64,000 nt of DNA from Muricauda sp. SCSIO 64092 (GCF_023016285.1 NZ_CP095413.1:1178001-1242000), one strand, 5' to 3'; shown: positions 27,207 through 37,027, counted from the stretch's first letter. Numbers and translations: made by a program. The notes: generated from the sequence alone by a model not told the origin.

Positions 27207-27970
27207 ATTCCAAATACCTGTTTTGAGTTTTCCGTCGTAATCCGAGCAATTTCCTTCTGCGGTAATCCATAGATTTGGGAAAGTTTGTCCAACACCTTAA
27301 TAAGGTAAGAACTTTCATTGCGCTTCCCCCGGTACGGCATGGGGGCCAAATAAGGAGCGTCTGTCTCCAACACGATATGGTTTAAGTCAATTTGCCCAAG
27401 AAACCGATCTATTTTTCCATTCTTAAAGGTCACTACCCCTCCAATACCCAATTTCATATTATAGGCTATCGCCTTTTGTGCTTGTTCCATGGTCCCCGTA
27501 AAACAATGAAATATCCCATAAAGGTCATCGCCCTTCTCCTGTTCCAGGATTTCAAAAATTTCATCAAAGGATTCCCGGGAGTGGATAACAATGGGGAGCT
27601 TATATTTTTTGGCCAATTTGATCTGCTGCACAAAGGCCATTTGTTGCTGCTTTAGATAGGATTTATCCCAGTAAAGGTCGATCCCTATCTCCCCAACTGC
27701 ATAAAAGCTTCGCTTTTGGAACTCTTTTTCAACAAATTCCAACTCCTCTTCATAATTCTCTTTAACATGGGTAGGGTGTAATCCCATCATCAAAAAAACA
27801 GCTGTTGGATACTGCTGTTCCAAGCTGTACATTCTTTCTGCATACGTTGAATCTATTGCAGGCACAAAAAAACGTTTAACGCCCAGGTCCATTGCACGTT
27901 TCATCATTAAGTCCTGGTCTTCATCAAAAGCCTCACTGTATAAGTGGGTGTGGGTATCGGTCAGAATCAT
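27203..27970 (-). CDS. tatD: TatD family hydrolase
   Basis: 255 residues. A TIM-barrel metal hydrolase with DTHTHLYSE (metal His pair), GEIGIDLYWDKS, LPIVIHSRESFDEI, GIFHCFTGTMEQA and LETDAPYLAP. TatD proteins act as 3'-5' DNA exonucleases in repair. It is the first gene of an operon with ansA. Confidence 0.96.
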   Translation of the reverse strand: MILTDTHTHLYSEAFDEDQDLMMKRAMDLGVKRFFVPAIDSTYAERMYSLEQQYPTAVFLMMGLHPTHVKENYEEELEFVEKEFQKRSFYAVGEIGIDLYWDKSYLKQQQMAFVQQIKLAKKYKLPIVIHSRESFDEIFEILEQEKGDDLYGIFHCFTGTMEQAQKAIAYNMKLGIGGVVTFKNGKIDRFLGQIDLNHIVLETDAPYLAPMPYRGKRNESSYLIKVLDKLSQIYGLPQKEIARITTENSKQVFGI

Positions 27971-27993
27971 GCTGCAAAAATAGGTTTATCTTT

Positions 27994-28186
27994 AGAGCCT
28001 GTTTGGGAATTTGTCAATTGTTTTCTTATGTCCCTTTTTGCACGGCACATTGTTAAAGTTTTAGTCCATAACTATGGCTATGCTTTTCCATCGCACCGGC
28101 TCGCCCATAGCTTTCGCTATGTCGTGCCTCGTTCCGCACAAAAATGGCCTATAACAATTCCAATCATAAACTCCCAAACAGGCTCT
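27994..28186. repeat. MITE-like palindromic element, 193 bp
   Basis: The ends are inverted repeats: AGAGCCTGTTTGGGAATTT at 27994-28012 and its complement, with one mismatch, at 28168-28186. Homology continues inward (an AATTG core, then TTTTTGCACGG and CCGCACAAAAA), so the whole element is an imperfect palindrome with a central hairpin CATAGC-TTTC-GCTATG (28106-28121). It has no coding capacity. I see no convincing target-site duplication. It is either a miniature transposable element or a large dyad repeat of the REP kind. Confidence 0.7.
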
Positions 28187-28201
28187 TAGCAAATTTTCTG
28201 A

Positions 28202-28651
28202 ATGGATTCGCTCAAATCTTTCCTCAATTCAAAAAACTACACTAGGGTCAAACTAAAAATGACGGTGACCAATCATTTTGAACTGGAAGCGACAATAAAT
28301 GGAATTCCCGGACGGTTCATTCTGGATACGGGAGCTTCCAACACTTGTATTGGAATGGATCGGATTGAATTTTTCAACTTAAATTTTGAAGTATCGGATA
28401 TCAAGGCCGCAGGAGCTGGGGCCCTTGAGATGGAAACCTTGATTTCAACCAATAATACCATTGAAATTGGGGCATGGAAAAGGCGTAGGCAAAAAATTGT
28501 ACTATTTGACCTTGTCCATGTTAACCAAGCCCTTACCAATCATGATTCCCGACCTGTTGATGGAATTATAGGGGCCGATCTTTTGAAAAAAGGAAAAGCG
28601 GTAATTGATTACAGTAAAAAAAGGCTTTATCTAAAATTGGGTAACCCCTAA
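28202..28651 (+). CDS. Retropepsin-like aspartic protease
   Basis: 149 residues. The active-site motif [13 protein letters not shown] (Asp42-Thr-Gly-Ala) and the later [24 protein letters not shown] flap/loop segment match single-domain clan AA retropepsin-like proteases, which act as homodimers. There is no signal peptide or membrane anchor. No reverse transcriptase or integrase is nearby, so this is a cellular gene, not a retroelement. The substrate is unknown. It lies 15 bases from the MITE-like element and converges on sucB, overlapping its end by 4 bases. Confidence 0.85.
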   Translation: MDSLKSFLNSKNYTRVKLKMTVTNHFELEATINGIPGRFILDTGASNTCIGMDRIEFFNLNFEVSDIKAAGAGALEMETLISTNNTIEIGAWKRRRQKIVLFDLVHVNQALTNHDSRPVDGIIGADLLKKGKAVIDYSKKRLYLKLGNP

Positions 28652-29868
28652 AGTTCCAAAGCCTTTGTGATATTGTTATCCATTAAGAGTTCACTTGGAT
28701 TTTCCAGGGCCTCCTTTACGGCGACCAAAAATCCAACGGATTCGCGACCATCAATAATTCTATGATCATAAGAAAGGGCCACAAACATTACCGGGGCAAT
28801 CACAATTTGTCCATCCCGAACAATTGGACGTTCCACAATATTGTGCATCCCCAGGATTGCGCTTTGGGGAGGGTTAATAATAGGTGTGGAAAGCATGGAA
28901 CCAAAGACGCCACCATTGGAAATGGTAAAGGTACCTCCGGTCATTTCATCCACAGTGATCTGGCCGTCCCTGGCGCGTATGGCCAAACGTTTTACCTCAG
29001 ATTCCACTCCTCTAAATGTCAAGTTCTCCGCATTGCGGATAACGGGAACCATTAACCCTTTGGGTCCGGAAACGGCAATACTGATGTCACAGAAGTCATA
29101 GGAAATCATTTCCTTACCGTCAATCATGGAATTCACGGCAGGGAATTCCTTTAAGGCCCTTACACATGCCAAGGTGAAGAAGGACATAAAGCCCAAACCT
29201 ACACCATGCTTTTCCTTGAATTCTTCCTTGTATTTTTTACGTAGTTCGAATATGGGGGACATATCAACCTCATTGAACGTGGTTAACATGGCCGTTTCAT
29301 TCTTTGCTGAAACCAATCGTTCGGCAACTTTTCTGCGCAACATGGACAGCTTGGAACGGGATTCCCCCCTACTGCCACCAGTGGGCGTGCCCATGGAAGG
29401 AACGGCTTGTACCGCATCTTCTTTGGTTATACGACCATCCCTGCCCGTACCATTGACCTGAGCGGGGGCTATGCCCTTCTCGTCCAATATTTTTTTGGCT
29501 GCCGGAGAAGGTGTCCCAGTAGCGTATGATTCCTTTTGTTGCACTTCTTGTTTTGGAGCTTCCTCTTTCTTGGGAGGCTCTTCCTTTTCCACGTCTTCTG
29601 CCCCATTGGCAACCGCACCAACCGGTTTTTCCGCGCTGGTATCTATTAAGCACACTATTTCACCCACACCAACGGCATCGCCAACTTCAGCTTTTAGGGT
29701 AATAACCCCACTTTCTTCCGCAGGAAGTTCCAAGGTTGCCTTATCAGAATCCACTTCCGCAATGGCCTGGTCCTTTTCAACGTAATCACCATCTTCCACC
29801 AACCATTCCGCTATCTCTACTTCGGTGATGGATTCTCCCGGCGATGGAACTTTCATTTCTAAAATCAT
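28648..29868 (-). CDS. sucB: Dihydrolipoamide succinyltransferase, E2 of 2-oxoglutarate dehydrogenase
   Basis: 406 residues. An N-terminal lipoyl domain ([42 protein letters not shown], lipoylated Lys in DKA) leads through an acidic/Pro-Ala linker to the E3-binding domain ([15 protein letters not shown]) and the acyltransferase domain ending in the catalytic [15 protein letters not shown]. It transfers succinyl groups to CoA in the TCA cycle. It lies 12 bases after sucA. Confidence 0.98.
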   Translation of the reverse strand: MILEMKVPSPGESITEVEIAEWLVEDGDYVEKDQAIAEVDSDKATLELPAEESGVITLKAEVGDAVGVGEIVCLIDTSAEKPVGAVANGAEDVEKEEPPKKEEAPKQEVQQKESYATGTPSPAAKKILDEKGIAPAQVNGTGRDGRITKEDAVQAVPSMGTPTGGSRGESRSKLSMLRRKVAERLVSAKNETAMLTTFNEVDMSPIFELRKKYKEEFKEKHGVGLGFMSFFTLACVRALKEFPAVNSMIDGKEMISYDFCDISIAVSGPKGLMVPVIRNAENLTFRGVESEVKRLAIRARDGQITVDEMTGGTFTISNGGVFGSMLSTPIINPPQSAILGMHNIVERPIVRDGQIVIAPVMFVALSYDHRIIDGRESVGFLVAVKEALENPSELLMDNNITKALEL

Positions 29869-29880
29869 GCTGTGCTTTAT

Positions 29881-32679
29881 TTACTTTCTAATAAAATTAT
29901 CTTTTGTTTTATCGAAAACGTATTCAATAACCTCGTTATGACGTCTTTGCGAACGAACTGCACTACCTGCGGCAGGCGCCCCATAGAAACGTCTGGAGGC
30001 CACCCTAAAATTCCTGGCCTCATCCAAATGCATCAACAAATGGCCCCAAGCCCCCATATTCCTGGGTTCCTCCTGGGCCCATACCACTTCTTCCGCCTTA
30101 TTGTATTTTTTGATGGTACTTTGTATCTGCTCAACAGGGAGTGGAAATAGTTGTTCCAATCGAACCAAGGCCACATCCATCCTTTCCTGTTCTTCCCGCC
30201 TGGCCAATAGATCATAATAAAACTTCCCCGTACAAAAAACCAATGATCTCACCGCTGATGGCTTTACCGCAACATCGTCAATGAGTTCCGCAAAGCTTCC
30301 GTTGGCCATCTCTTCTTTTGTGGAAACCACTTTGGGGTGGCGTAGCAAACTTTTGGGTGTAAACACAACCAAGGGTTTTCTAAATTTCGCTTTCATCTGC
30401 CTCCGCAACAAATGGAACAGATTGGCAGGAGTGGTCACATCCGCCACGTACATATTGTCTTTGGCACAGAGCTGCAGGTAACGTTCCATCCTTGCCGAGG
30501 AATGCTCCGCACCCTGACCTTCGTACCCATGGGGCAATAACAACACCAGGCCGTTCTGCAACTTCCATTTGTCTTCTGCCGCCGATAGATATTGGTCAAT
30601 CACAATTTGTGCCCCATTACTGAAATCACCGAACTGGGCTTCCCAAATGGTCAATGTATTTGGGCTGGCCATGGCGTATCCGTAGTCAAATCCCATTACG
30701 GCATATTCAGAAAGGAGGGAATTGTAAATATGGAATGTACCCTTTTGATGTTCGCCCATTTCATTGAGCAATACCACCTCCTCCTCGTGCATTTCAGTTT
30801 TTATGACGGCATGCCTATGGGAAAAGGTTCCACGCTCAATGTCCTGACCTGTCATTCGCACGTCAAAACCTTCTTCAATCAAAGAAGCATAGGCCAATAG
30901 CTCTCCCATGGCCCAATCCAGTCGGTTATCCTCAAAATACATCTTCTTGCGACCTTGGACGAGTCGTTCCAATTTGCGCAAAAACTTCTTATCCTGCGGA
31001 AGCTGGGTTATTTTCCCTGCCACCCCGTCTAATTTTCCTATATCATAAGACGTGTCGATAGTGGAAAGCATGGCCTCCTCCGTAACTCTGGAAAAGCCTT
31101 CCCACTCATCTTGCATAAAAGCCGTAATTCGGGTTTTTTCAATCTTCCTGGAATCCAGCAGATCTTCTTCGAGCTCTTTTTTATATTCCGCTTCCAACTT
31201 CTTTACGTGGTCCTTATCAATGATACCTTCATTGATCAAACGTTCGGCATAAATATCCCTTGGATTGGGGTGTTTGGAAATGGATTTATACAATAGGGGT
31301 TGGGTGAATTTAGGCTCGTCCCCCTCATTGTGCCCATATTTTCGATACCCCAGCAAATCAAGAAAAACATCACGTTTGTACCGCATTCTATACTCCAGGG
31401 CAAAGGTAGCGGCATGAACCACGGCTTCGGCATCATCGGCATTAATATGAAGTACCGGCGAAAGGGTGACTTTACCTACGTCCGTGCAATAGGTGGATGA
31501 ACGGGCATCCAAATAATTGGTCGTAAATCCAATTTGGTTGTTAACAACAATATGAATGGTACCGCCTGTGGTGTACCCATCCAACTTGGCCATCTGTACG
31601 GTTTCATATACCACACCTTGACCTGCGAAAGCTGCATCCCCATGCACCAAGATCGGAAGGACTTCCGAAATATTCCCTTGATGGGAGCTATCCTGTTTTG
31701 CACGTGTTATACCTTCAACTATTGAATTGACCGTTTCCAAATGCGAAGGATTTGGGGCAATGTTCATATTGACCATTTTCCCGGTATCCGTTTCCCGCAT
31801 GGAAGTCCATCCCAAGTGGTATTTTACATCTCCATCAAAAATGGTCTCTTCATAATCCTTGCCATCAAACTCACTAAAGATGTCCTTGGGTGATTTGCCA
31901 AAAATGTTGGTCAATACATTAAGACGCCCACGATGGGCCATCCCCATAACAAATTGTTTTACCCCAGCATTTGCCGCTTTCTCAATAATAACGTCCAAAG
32001 CTGGAATCAGTGATTCCCCGCCCTCCAAGGAAAAGCGTTTCTGACCCACGTATTTTGTATGTAAAAAGCTTTCGAACGAAACTGCTTCGTTCAACTTTCT
32101 CAGAATGTTCTTTTTCTCATCCGATGAAAAACTGGGATGGTTATCGTTAACGTTCAACCAGTTTTGGATCCATTGGATCCGTTCCGGGGTTCGGATGTAC
32201 ATATATTCTACCCCAATGGCATCACAATAGATACGCTTAAGATGGGCCTCTATCTTACGGAGTGAACTTGGACCGATACCAATAATGTTCCCAGCATCAA
32301 AAACCGTGTCCAGATCGCTTTCTTCCAACTCAAAGTTCCCTATGTCCAATGTTGGCGCATATTTCCGGCGTTCCCTAACAGGGTTGGTCTTTGTGAACAA
32401 ATGACCTCTGGAGCGATAGCCATTGATCATGCGGATAACCTTGAACTCCTTTTGAAGGGATTGGGGTACGGCCACTTCTGAACCATTGACCAAGGCCGTT
32501 GTTCCATTGGAGGAAGGCTGTACATCCAGTTCATCCAACTGGCTTTCCAAACCAAAATCAAATCCCTGAAAAAAAGCACGCCAACTGGGTTCAACACTAT
32601 CGGGACTAGTGAGGTACCTATCGTACATTTCTGCAAAAAAAGAAGTGTGGGCAGCGTTTAAGAAGGAATATTTATCCAT
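29881..32679 (-). CDS. sucA: 2-oxoglutarate dehydrogenase E1 component
   Basis: 932 residues, a thiamine-diphosphate enzyme. It has the N-terminal SFLNAAHTSFFAEMYDRYL segment, VMGMAHRGRLNVLTNI, GDAAFAGQGVVYETVQMA, the transketolase-like half with DYGYAMASPNTLTIWEAQFGDF, and LLPHGYEGQGAEHSSAR. It decarboxylates 2-oxoglutarate and passes the succinyl group to SucB. E3 (lpd) is not in this window. A perfect Bacteroidota promoter lies upstream. Confidence 0.98.
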   Translation of the reverse strand: MDKYSFLNAAHTSFFAEMYDRYLTSPDSVEPSWRAFFQGFDFGLESQLDELDVQPSSNGTTALVNGSEVAVPQSLQKEFKVIRMINGYRSRGHLFTKTNPVRERRKYAPTLDIGNFELEESDLDTVFDAGNIIGIGPSSLRKIEAHLKRIYCDAIGVEYMYIRTPERIQWIQNWLNVNDNHPSFSSDEKKNILRKLNEAVSFESFLHTKYVGQKRFSLEGGESLIPALDVIIEKAANAGVKQFVMGMAHRGRLNVLTNIFGKSPKDIFSEFDGKDYEETIFDGDVKYHLGWTSMRETDTGKMVNMNIAPNPSHLETVNSIVEGITRAKQDSSHQGNISEVLPILVHGDAAFAGQGVVYETVQMAKLDGYTTGGTIHIVVNNQIGFTTNYLDARSSTYCTDVGKVTLSPVLHINADDAEAVVHAATFALEYRMRYKRDVFLDLLGYRKYGHNEGDEPKFTQPLLYKSISKHPNPRDIYAERLINEGIIDKDHVKKLEAEYKKELEEDLLDSRKIEKTRITAFMQDEWEGFSRVTEEAMLSTIDTSYDIGKLDGVAGKITQLPQDKKFLRKLERLVQGRKKMYFEDNRLDWAMGELLAYASLIEEGFDVRMTGQDIERGTFSHRHAVIKTEMHEEEVVLLNEMGEHQKGTFHIYNSLLSEYAVMGFDYGYAMASPNTLTIWEAQFGDFSNGAQIVIDQYLSAAEDKWKLQNGLVLLLPHGYEGQGAEHSSARMERYLQLCAKDNMYVADVTTPANLFHLLRRQMKAKFRKPLVVFTPKSLLRHPKVVSTKEEMANGSFAELIDDVAVKPSAVRSLVFCTGKFYYDLLARREEQERMDVALVRLEQLFPLPVEQIQSTIKKYNKAEEVVWAQEEPRNMGAWGHLLMHLDEARNFRVASRRFYGAPAAGSAVRSQRRHNEVIEYVFDKTKDNFIRK

Positions 32680-32701
32680 GAGGATAGTGGATTCGTATTT
32701 T

Positions 32702-32732
32702 CAAAATTACCCCCAAAATTACGACAAACAAA
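32702..32732 (-). promoter_or_regulatory. Promoter of sucA-sucB
   Basis: Read leftward: TTTG (32732-32729), exactly 19 bases, TAATTTTG (32709-32702), 22 bases before the sucA ATG. A second TAATTTTG (32721-32714) overlaps the spacer and could be an alternative -7 element. Confidence 0.8.
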
Positions 32733-32784
32733 TAATTTACCAGTAATTTAGAATATCTTGATTGGCGATAAAATCCAAAAATAA

Positions 32785-33294
32785 ATGTTAAGAAAAATCC
32801 TTGTCCCTTTTATGCTGTTGGTTTTTGTGCAAGGCCATGCACAACGGGCCAACCAAAACCAGTTTTGGGAAAATGTCCGATATGGCGGAAGCCTGGGTCT
32901 GGGTTTTGGGAATAACAGCTTCAACTTTCAGGCTGCACCCAGTGCCATTTACGACGTAAATCCCTATTATTCCACCGGAATGGGCCTACAATTGAACTAT
33001 GCAAAATTTGGGGACAACAAATTCTTTGGATATGGTGCGACATGGATGAATTTTTTCAACCCCATACCCATGATCCAACTTTCGACAGAACTGGAGCAAT
33101 GGCGTGTAAACCTCTCCAATGATTCCCCACTTGTAGGGACACTGGAAGAGAACTACTGGTTAACTTCCTTATTTCTGGGTGCCGGCTACACCCAGGGAAA
33201 TATAACTTTTGGTATACGCTACGACGTTCTTTTTGATGACCAACGGAGTATTTATGCCGATCCTTGGATTCCTTTTGTCCGAGTTTATTTTTAG
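32785..33294 (+). CDS. Outer-membrane beta-barrel protein next to sucA
   Basis: 169 residues: signal peptide MLRKILVPFMLLVFVQGHAQ, then barrel-type strands (RYGGSLGLGFGNNSFNFQ, YYSTGMGLQLNYAKF, LTSLFLGAGYTQGNITFGIRYDVLF) and a C-terminal FVRVYF. I recall such proteins being labelled alpha-ketoglutarate decarboxylase in databases, apparently because they neighbour sucA. Nothing in the sequence supports an enzyme. It is divergent from sucA. Confidence 0.75.
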   Translation: MLRKILVPFMLLVFVQGHAQRANQNQFWENVRYGGSLGLGFGNNSFNFQAAPSAIYDVNPYYSTGMGLQLNYAKFGDNKFFGYGATWMNFFNPIPMIQLSTELEQWRVNLSNDSPLVGTLEENYWLTSLFLGAGYTQGNITFGIRYDVLFDDQRSIYADPWIPFVRVYF

Positions 33295-33455
33295 GGATGC
33301 CATGGTCAATAAACATTACGGGACCTTTTTTGTGACCGTTATAAATCCATTCCCAATTGATTTGATTTTATTCCCAGGGACCACGAATGGTTTTTGGAAC
33401 AACAAAGGCCCCATATCGGTTAGCAATCGGTTGAATTGGTTGTTTGGGAAAAGGC

Positions 33456-33479
33456 ACAAAAAAGGGGACGTTCGTCCCC
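33456..33479 (-). terminator. Terminator after galE
   Basis: Read leftward: GGGGAC, loop, GTCCCC, TTTTTT. It lies 29 bases past the galE stop. Confidence 0.85.
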
Positions 33480-33507
33480 TTCTCAAAAGTCATTGAAGAA
33501 GTTAGGG

Positions 33508-34548
33508 TCAAACCGAGGTTTTTTCGTAATCCCTTATTTTCTTTTCCCAATTCCAAGCCGATCTTACGGCATCATCCAGCGTGGATTTTGCTTCCCAACC
33601 CAAAACTTCGTTGGCTTTTCTGGTATCGGCATAGGCCTGTATAACGTCCCCCGCCCTTCTGGGGGCCACTCTGTAGTTCAATTTTTCTCCTGAAACACGT
33701 TCAAAACTCTGGATGACCTCCAACACGGAACTCCCTGTTCCCGTTCCCAGGTTAAAGACCTCAAAATTCTCTTTGTTTTCCCCTTCAACCAAACGTTGTA
33801 ATGCAGCCACGTGGGCCTTTGCCACATCCACCACGTGGATATAATCCCGTATACAGGTCCCATCCGCGGTTGGATAGTCATCGCCAAAAACTGAAAGCTG
33901 CTCACGCATGCCTACCCCCGTCTGCGTTATAAAAGGAACAAGGTTTTGGGGGACACCGGTTGGCAATTCCCCAATTTCATTGCTTGGATGTGCACCAATT
34001 GGATTAAAATATCGCAGGGCAATGGCCGAAAGTTGCGGATTGACCTTACACACATCCTTTATGATTTCCTCTCCTACTTGTTTGGTATTACCGTAGGGGG
34101 ATTCGGCCGGTTTAACTGGGGCATCTTCGGTGATGGGCATCCGATCCGCTTGCCCATACACCGTACATGAAGAGCTGAAAATGAAGCTAGCGCTCCCTTT
34201 TTTGGTCAGCTCCTGAAGGATATAGACCAATACCCCTAAATTGTTTTCGTAATACAAAAGCGGATTTTCAACACTTTCACCAACGGCCTTGGAGGCCGCA
34301 AAATGGATGACCCCACCAACGTCATCATATTTTGCAAAGAACTCCTGAACTTTTGATTTGTCCCTTAGATCGAAACGTTCAAAATACGGGCTTTGCCCTG
34401 TGATGGCGACAATACCATCTAGGACTTCCTCGGTGGAATTGGAGCAGTTATCAACGATTACCACTTCAAAACCTTCGTTTTGAAGTTCCACTACGGTATG
34501 GGAGCCGATAAAACCCAGTCCTCCCGTTACCAATATTTTTTTGCTCAT
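33508..34548 (-). CDS. galE: UDP-glucose 4-epimerase
   Basis: 346 residues of the extended SDR family. ILVTGGLGFIGSHTVVELQ is the NAD-binding glycine motif. FSSSCTVYG with ESPYGNTKQ supplies the Ser/Tyr-x3-Lys catalytic set, and LRYFNPIGAHPS is the substrate segment. It interconverts UDP-glucose and UDP-galactose for surface glycans. It starts 1 base after the DegT aminotransferase gene ends, so the two form a surface-sugar operon. Confidence 0.96.
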   Translation of the reverse strand: MSKKILVTGGLGFIGSHTVVELQNEGFEVVIVDNCSNSTEEVLDGIVAITGQSPYFERFDLRDKSKVQEFFAKYDDVGGVIHFAASKAVGESVENPLLYYENNLGVLVYILQELTKKGSASFIFSSSCTVYGQADRMPITEDAPVKPAESPYGNTKQVGEEIIKDVCKVNPQLSAIALRYFNPIGAHPSNEIGELPTGVPQNLVPFITQTGVGMREQLSVFGDDYPTADGTCIRDYIHVVDVAKAHVAALQRLVEGENKENFEVFNLGTGTGSSVLEVIQSFERVSGEKLNYRVAPRRAGDVIQAYADTRKANEVLGWEAKSTLDDAVRSAWNWEKKIRDYEKTSV

Positions 34549-34549
34549 G

Positions 34550-35704
34550 CTATGGGTTTACAAAATCAATAATAAGTTTTGTGATGAATTCAATTTGCTC
34601 ATCATCCAGTTCGGTGTGCATCGGCAATGAAATGACTTCATTGACCAACCGGTTTGTGATGGAAAAATCCGCCTCATCATACCTGCTATCCCTATATGCC
34701 TTCTGCCGATGCAAGGGAATGGGATAATACACCCCACATGGAACGCCATTTTCATTGAGATGTTGTACCAATTTGTCCCTTTTTTCGTTCAGAATTCGAA
34801 GGGTATACTGATGAAATACATGACAATCACAGGTATCACAAATTCCGTCACAACCATTTACCGTTTCCGGAACAACAATATTGGGCTGATCGGCAAAGGC
34901 TTTGGAATAGCTACGGGCAGCCTCCCTTCTTTTTCCGTTGTATTCATCCAACCTTGGCAATTTTGCCCTTAGCACTGCAGCTTGTAATGAGTCCAGTCTT
35001 GAGTTTACCCCAACCACATCATGGTGATATCGTTTATACATCCCATGGTTTACGATTCCCCTTAGCGTATGGGCCAAATCATCATCATTGGTGAAAATAG
35101 CACCTCCATCTCCATAACAGCCCAGGTTTTTGGATGGAAAAAAAGAGGTCGCGGCAACATCACCAATGGTCCCTGCCTTCTGTTTATTTCCATTTGCAAA
35201 GGTATGTGTGGCACCAATGGCCTGTGCATTATCCTCAATTACGAAAAGTTCGTGTTTTTCCGCAAGCTCCAAAATCACATCCATATTGGCACACTGGCCA
35301 AAAAGATGGACAGGGACAATTGCCTTGGTTTTTGGGGTAATTGCCTTTTCAATGGCTTTTGGATCGATATTAAAGGTATTTTCCTCAACATCCACCAATA
35401 CCGGGGTCAATCCCAATAGGGCAATAACTTCAACAGTGGCAGCAAACGTAAAATCCGCGGTAATGACCTCATCGCCGGGCTTTAACCCCAAACCCATCAT
35501 ACAAATCTGAAGCGCATCCGTGCCATTTGCACAGGGAATTACATGTTTTACCCCAAGGTATTCCTCCAATTCCTTTTGAAATTCCCTGACTTCCGGACCA
35601 TTAATAAATGCCGCAGATTCCAATACGGATCCAAACGAATGGTTCACTTGCTCTTTTATACCTTCAAATTGACCCTGAAGGTCCACCATTTGTATTTTTT
35701 TCAT
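34550..35704 (-). CDS. DegT/DnrJ/EryC1/StrS family sugar aminotransferase
   Basis: 384 residues, PLP-dependent. It shows VIPCANGTDALQICMMGLGLKPGDEVI, VIEDNAQAIGATH (cofactor Asp and Gln), SFFPSKNLGCYGDGGAIFTND (Schiff-base Lys) and NSRLDSLQAAVLRAKL. A CDGICDTCDCH insert near residue 300 is a Cys-rich addition within the C-terminal domain. The family aminates nucleotide-linked keto-sugars for lipopolysaccharide or capsule. It forms an operon with galE; waaA lies divergently. Confidence 0.93.
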   Translation of the reverse strand: MKKIQMVDLQGQFEGIKEQVNHSFGSVLESAAFINGPEVREFQKELEEYLGVKHVIPCANGTDALQICMMGLGLKPGDEVITADFTFAATVEVIALLGLTPVLVDVEENTFNIDPKAIEKAITPKTKAIVPVHLFGQCANMDVILELAEKHELFVIEDNAQAIGATHTFANGNKQKAGTIGDVAATSFFPSKNLGCYGDGGAIFTNDDDLAHTLRGIVNHGMYKRYHHDVVGVNSRLDSLQAAVLRAKLPRLDEYNGKRREAARSYSKAFADQPNIVVPETVNGCDGICDTCDCHVFHQYTLRILNEKRDKLVQHLNENGVPCGVYYPIPLHRQKAYRDSRYDEADFSITNRLVNEVISLPMHTELDDEQIEFITKLIIDFVNP

Positions 35705-35721
35705 GGATTCATTTTATACTT

Positions 35722-35729
35722 CAAAAGTA
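35722..35729 (-). promoter_or_regulatory. -7 element of the DegT-galE operon
   Basis: Read leftward, TACTTTTG matches TAnnTTTG 17 bases before the ATG at 35704. Confidence 0.55.
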
Positions 35730-35791
35730 AGAAATAACCCAAGTTGAACCTGGTTTTGAGTAAGAAATGTAACTTAGCGCAAAAGCAATTT

Positions 35792-37027
35792 GTGAGGGTA
35801 ATTTATTCTTTTTTGGTTCAGCTCGCATGGTTCCATCTTCGCCTTATCGCCAAATTCAACCAGAAAATCAAACTATTTGTGAATGGTAGAAAGCAGACCT
35901 TTTCAATACTGGAAAATGCTTTGTCTTCGGCTGACCAAACCATTTGGATGCATGTGGCTTCCTTGGGGGAGTATGAACAGGGACTGCCCTTATTGGAAAA
36001 GCTAAAAGCAAAGTACCCTAACCATAAGTTCATCCTCACCTTTTTCTCCCCCTCGGGCTATGAGGTCAAAAAAGGGAAAACCCCAGCAGATGTAGTGGTT
36101 TATTTGCCCATGGATACCCGAAAAAACGCTAAAGGTTTTGTGGACATGGTAAAGCCAAAATTTGCAATTTTCATTAAATACGAGATATGGCCCAACTATC
36201 TTCATGAATTGCGAAAAAGGGGTATTGCCACGCTATTGGTTTCAGGGATTTTTTCAAAAAAACAGGTGTATTTTAAATGGTATGGCGGTTTCATGAGAAA
36301 ATCACTCCACACTTTTTCGCATTTCTTTGTGCAGGAAGATCGCTCCAAGGAACTACTAAAATCCATTGGATTCCAAAACGTGACCGTAAGTGGCGATACC
36401 CGCTTTGATAGGGTCAATGCCATTCTTGAACGGGACAACACCTTGGATTTTATGGAAGGGTTTAAAGGGGACTCCCTGTGTTTTGTAGCTGGAAGCACTT
36501 GGCCCGAAGATGAAAGGATATTGGTGAAATACATCAATAGTTCAACTAAAGGGATAAAGTTTGTTCTGGCACCACATAATATCAAAACGGCCCATATTAA
36601 AAATTTAAAAACATCAATTGACCAAAAGGCCATATGCTATTCCGAATTGACCACCCATACCATTGCCGATGTTGATGTGCTCATTGTTGACACCATTGGA
36701 CTTTTGACCAAAATATATAGCTATGCGGATTTCACCTATGTAGGCGGCGGTTTTGCAACCGGACTACACAACACCCTGGAACCAGCAGTATTTGGCGTTC
36801 CGGTAATCTTTGGCCCAAAGTATCACAATTTCAAGGAGGCCGTGGATTTGGTGAACCTAAAGGGAGGACTTTCCGTTAAGGACCAGAATGAATTTGACAC
36901 CACCATGGAAAGGTTACTCAATGACCCTGACCTTGCCATACGGACCGGTAATGGCAATATCCAATACATCCAGCGAAAAATTGGTGCTACAAATGCAGTT
37001 ATGCAGTATATTGGAAACTTGATTTGA
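35792..37027 (+). CDS. waaA: 3-deoxy-D-manno-octulosonic acid (Kdo) transferase
   Basis: 411 residues from the GTG at 35792, which gives the usual family start (RVIYSFLVQLAWFHLRLIAKFNQKIKLFVNGR). The frame is open back to a TTG at 35744. Glycosyltransferase fold of family GT30: WMHVASLGEYEQGLPLLEKLK, TFFSPSGYEVKKGK, YEIWPNYLHELRKRG, and the C-terminal donor site YVGGGFATGLHNTLEPAVFGVPVIFGPKYHNFKEA. It adds Kdo to lipid A precursor at the inner membrane. It is divergent from the sugar aminotransferase operon. Confidence 0.95.
   Translation: MRVIYSFLVQLAWFHLRLIAKFNQKIKLFVNGRKQTFSILENALSSADQTIWMHVASLGEYEQGLPLLEKLKAKYPNHKFILTFFSPSGYEVKKGKTPADVVVYLPMDTRKNAKGFVDMVKPKFAIFIKYEIWPNYLHELRKRGIATLLVSGIFSKKQVYFKWYGGFMRKSLHTFSHFFVQEDRSKELLKSIGFQNVTVSGDTRFDRVNAILERDNTLDFMEGFKGDSLCFVAGSTWPEDERILVKYINSSTKGIKFVLAPHNIKTAHIKNLKTSIDQKAICYSELTTHTIADVDVLIVDTIGLLTKIYSYADFTYVGGGFATGLHNTLEPAVFGVPVIFGPKYHNFKEAVDLVNLKGGLSVKDQNEFDTTMERLLNDPDLAIRTGNGNIQYIQRKIGATNAVMQYIGNLI

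Noticed and set aside
27944-28189. Open frame across the MITE-like element
   Set aside because: It is produced by the palindromic repeat; the product resembles nothing and the frame follows the repeat ends.
28202-28651. Retropepsin gene as part of a retroelement
   Set aside because: No reverse transcriptase, integrase or long terminal repeats nearby; the neighbouring palindrome is too small and of another type.
33209-33496. Frame covering the gap between the barrel gene and the galE terminator
   Set aside because: It overlaps the barrel gene end and runs into the terminator; the peptide shows no domain or signal.
35744-35791. TTG start 16 codons upstream for waaA
   Set aside because: The extra residues are polar and not part of the family start; the GTG at 35792 gives the standard N-terminus.
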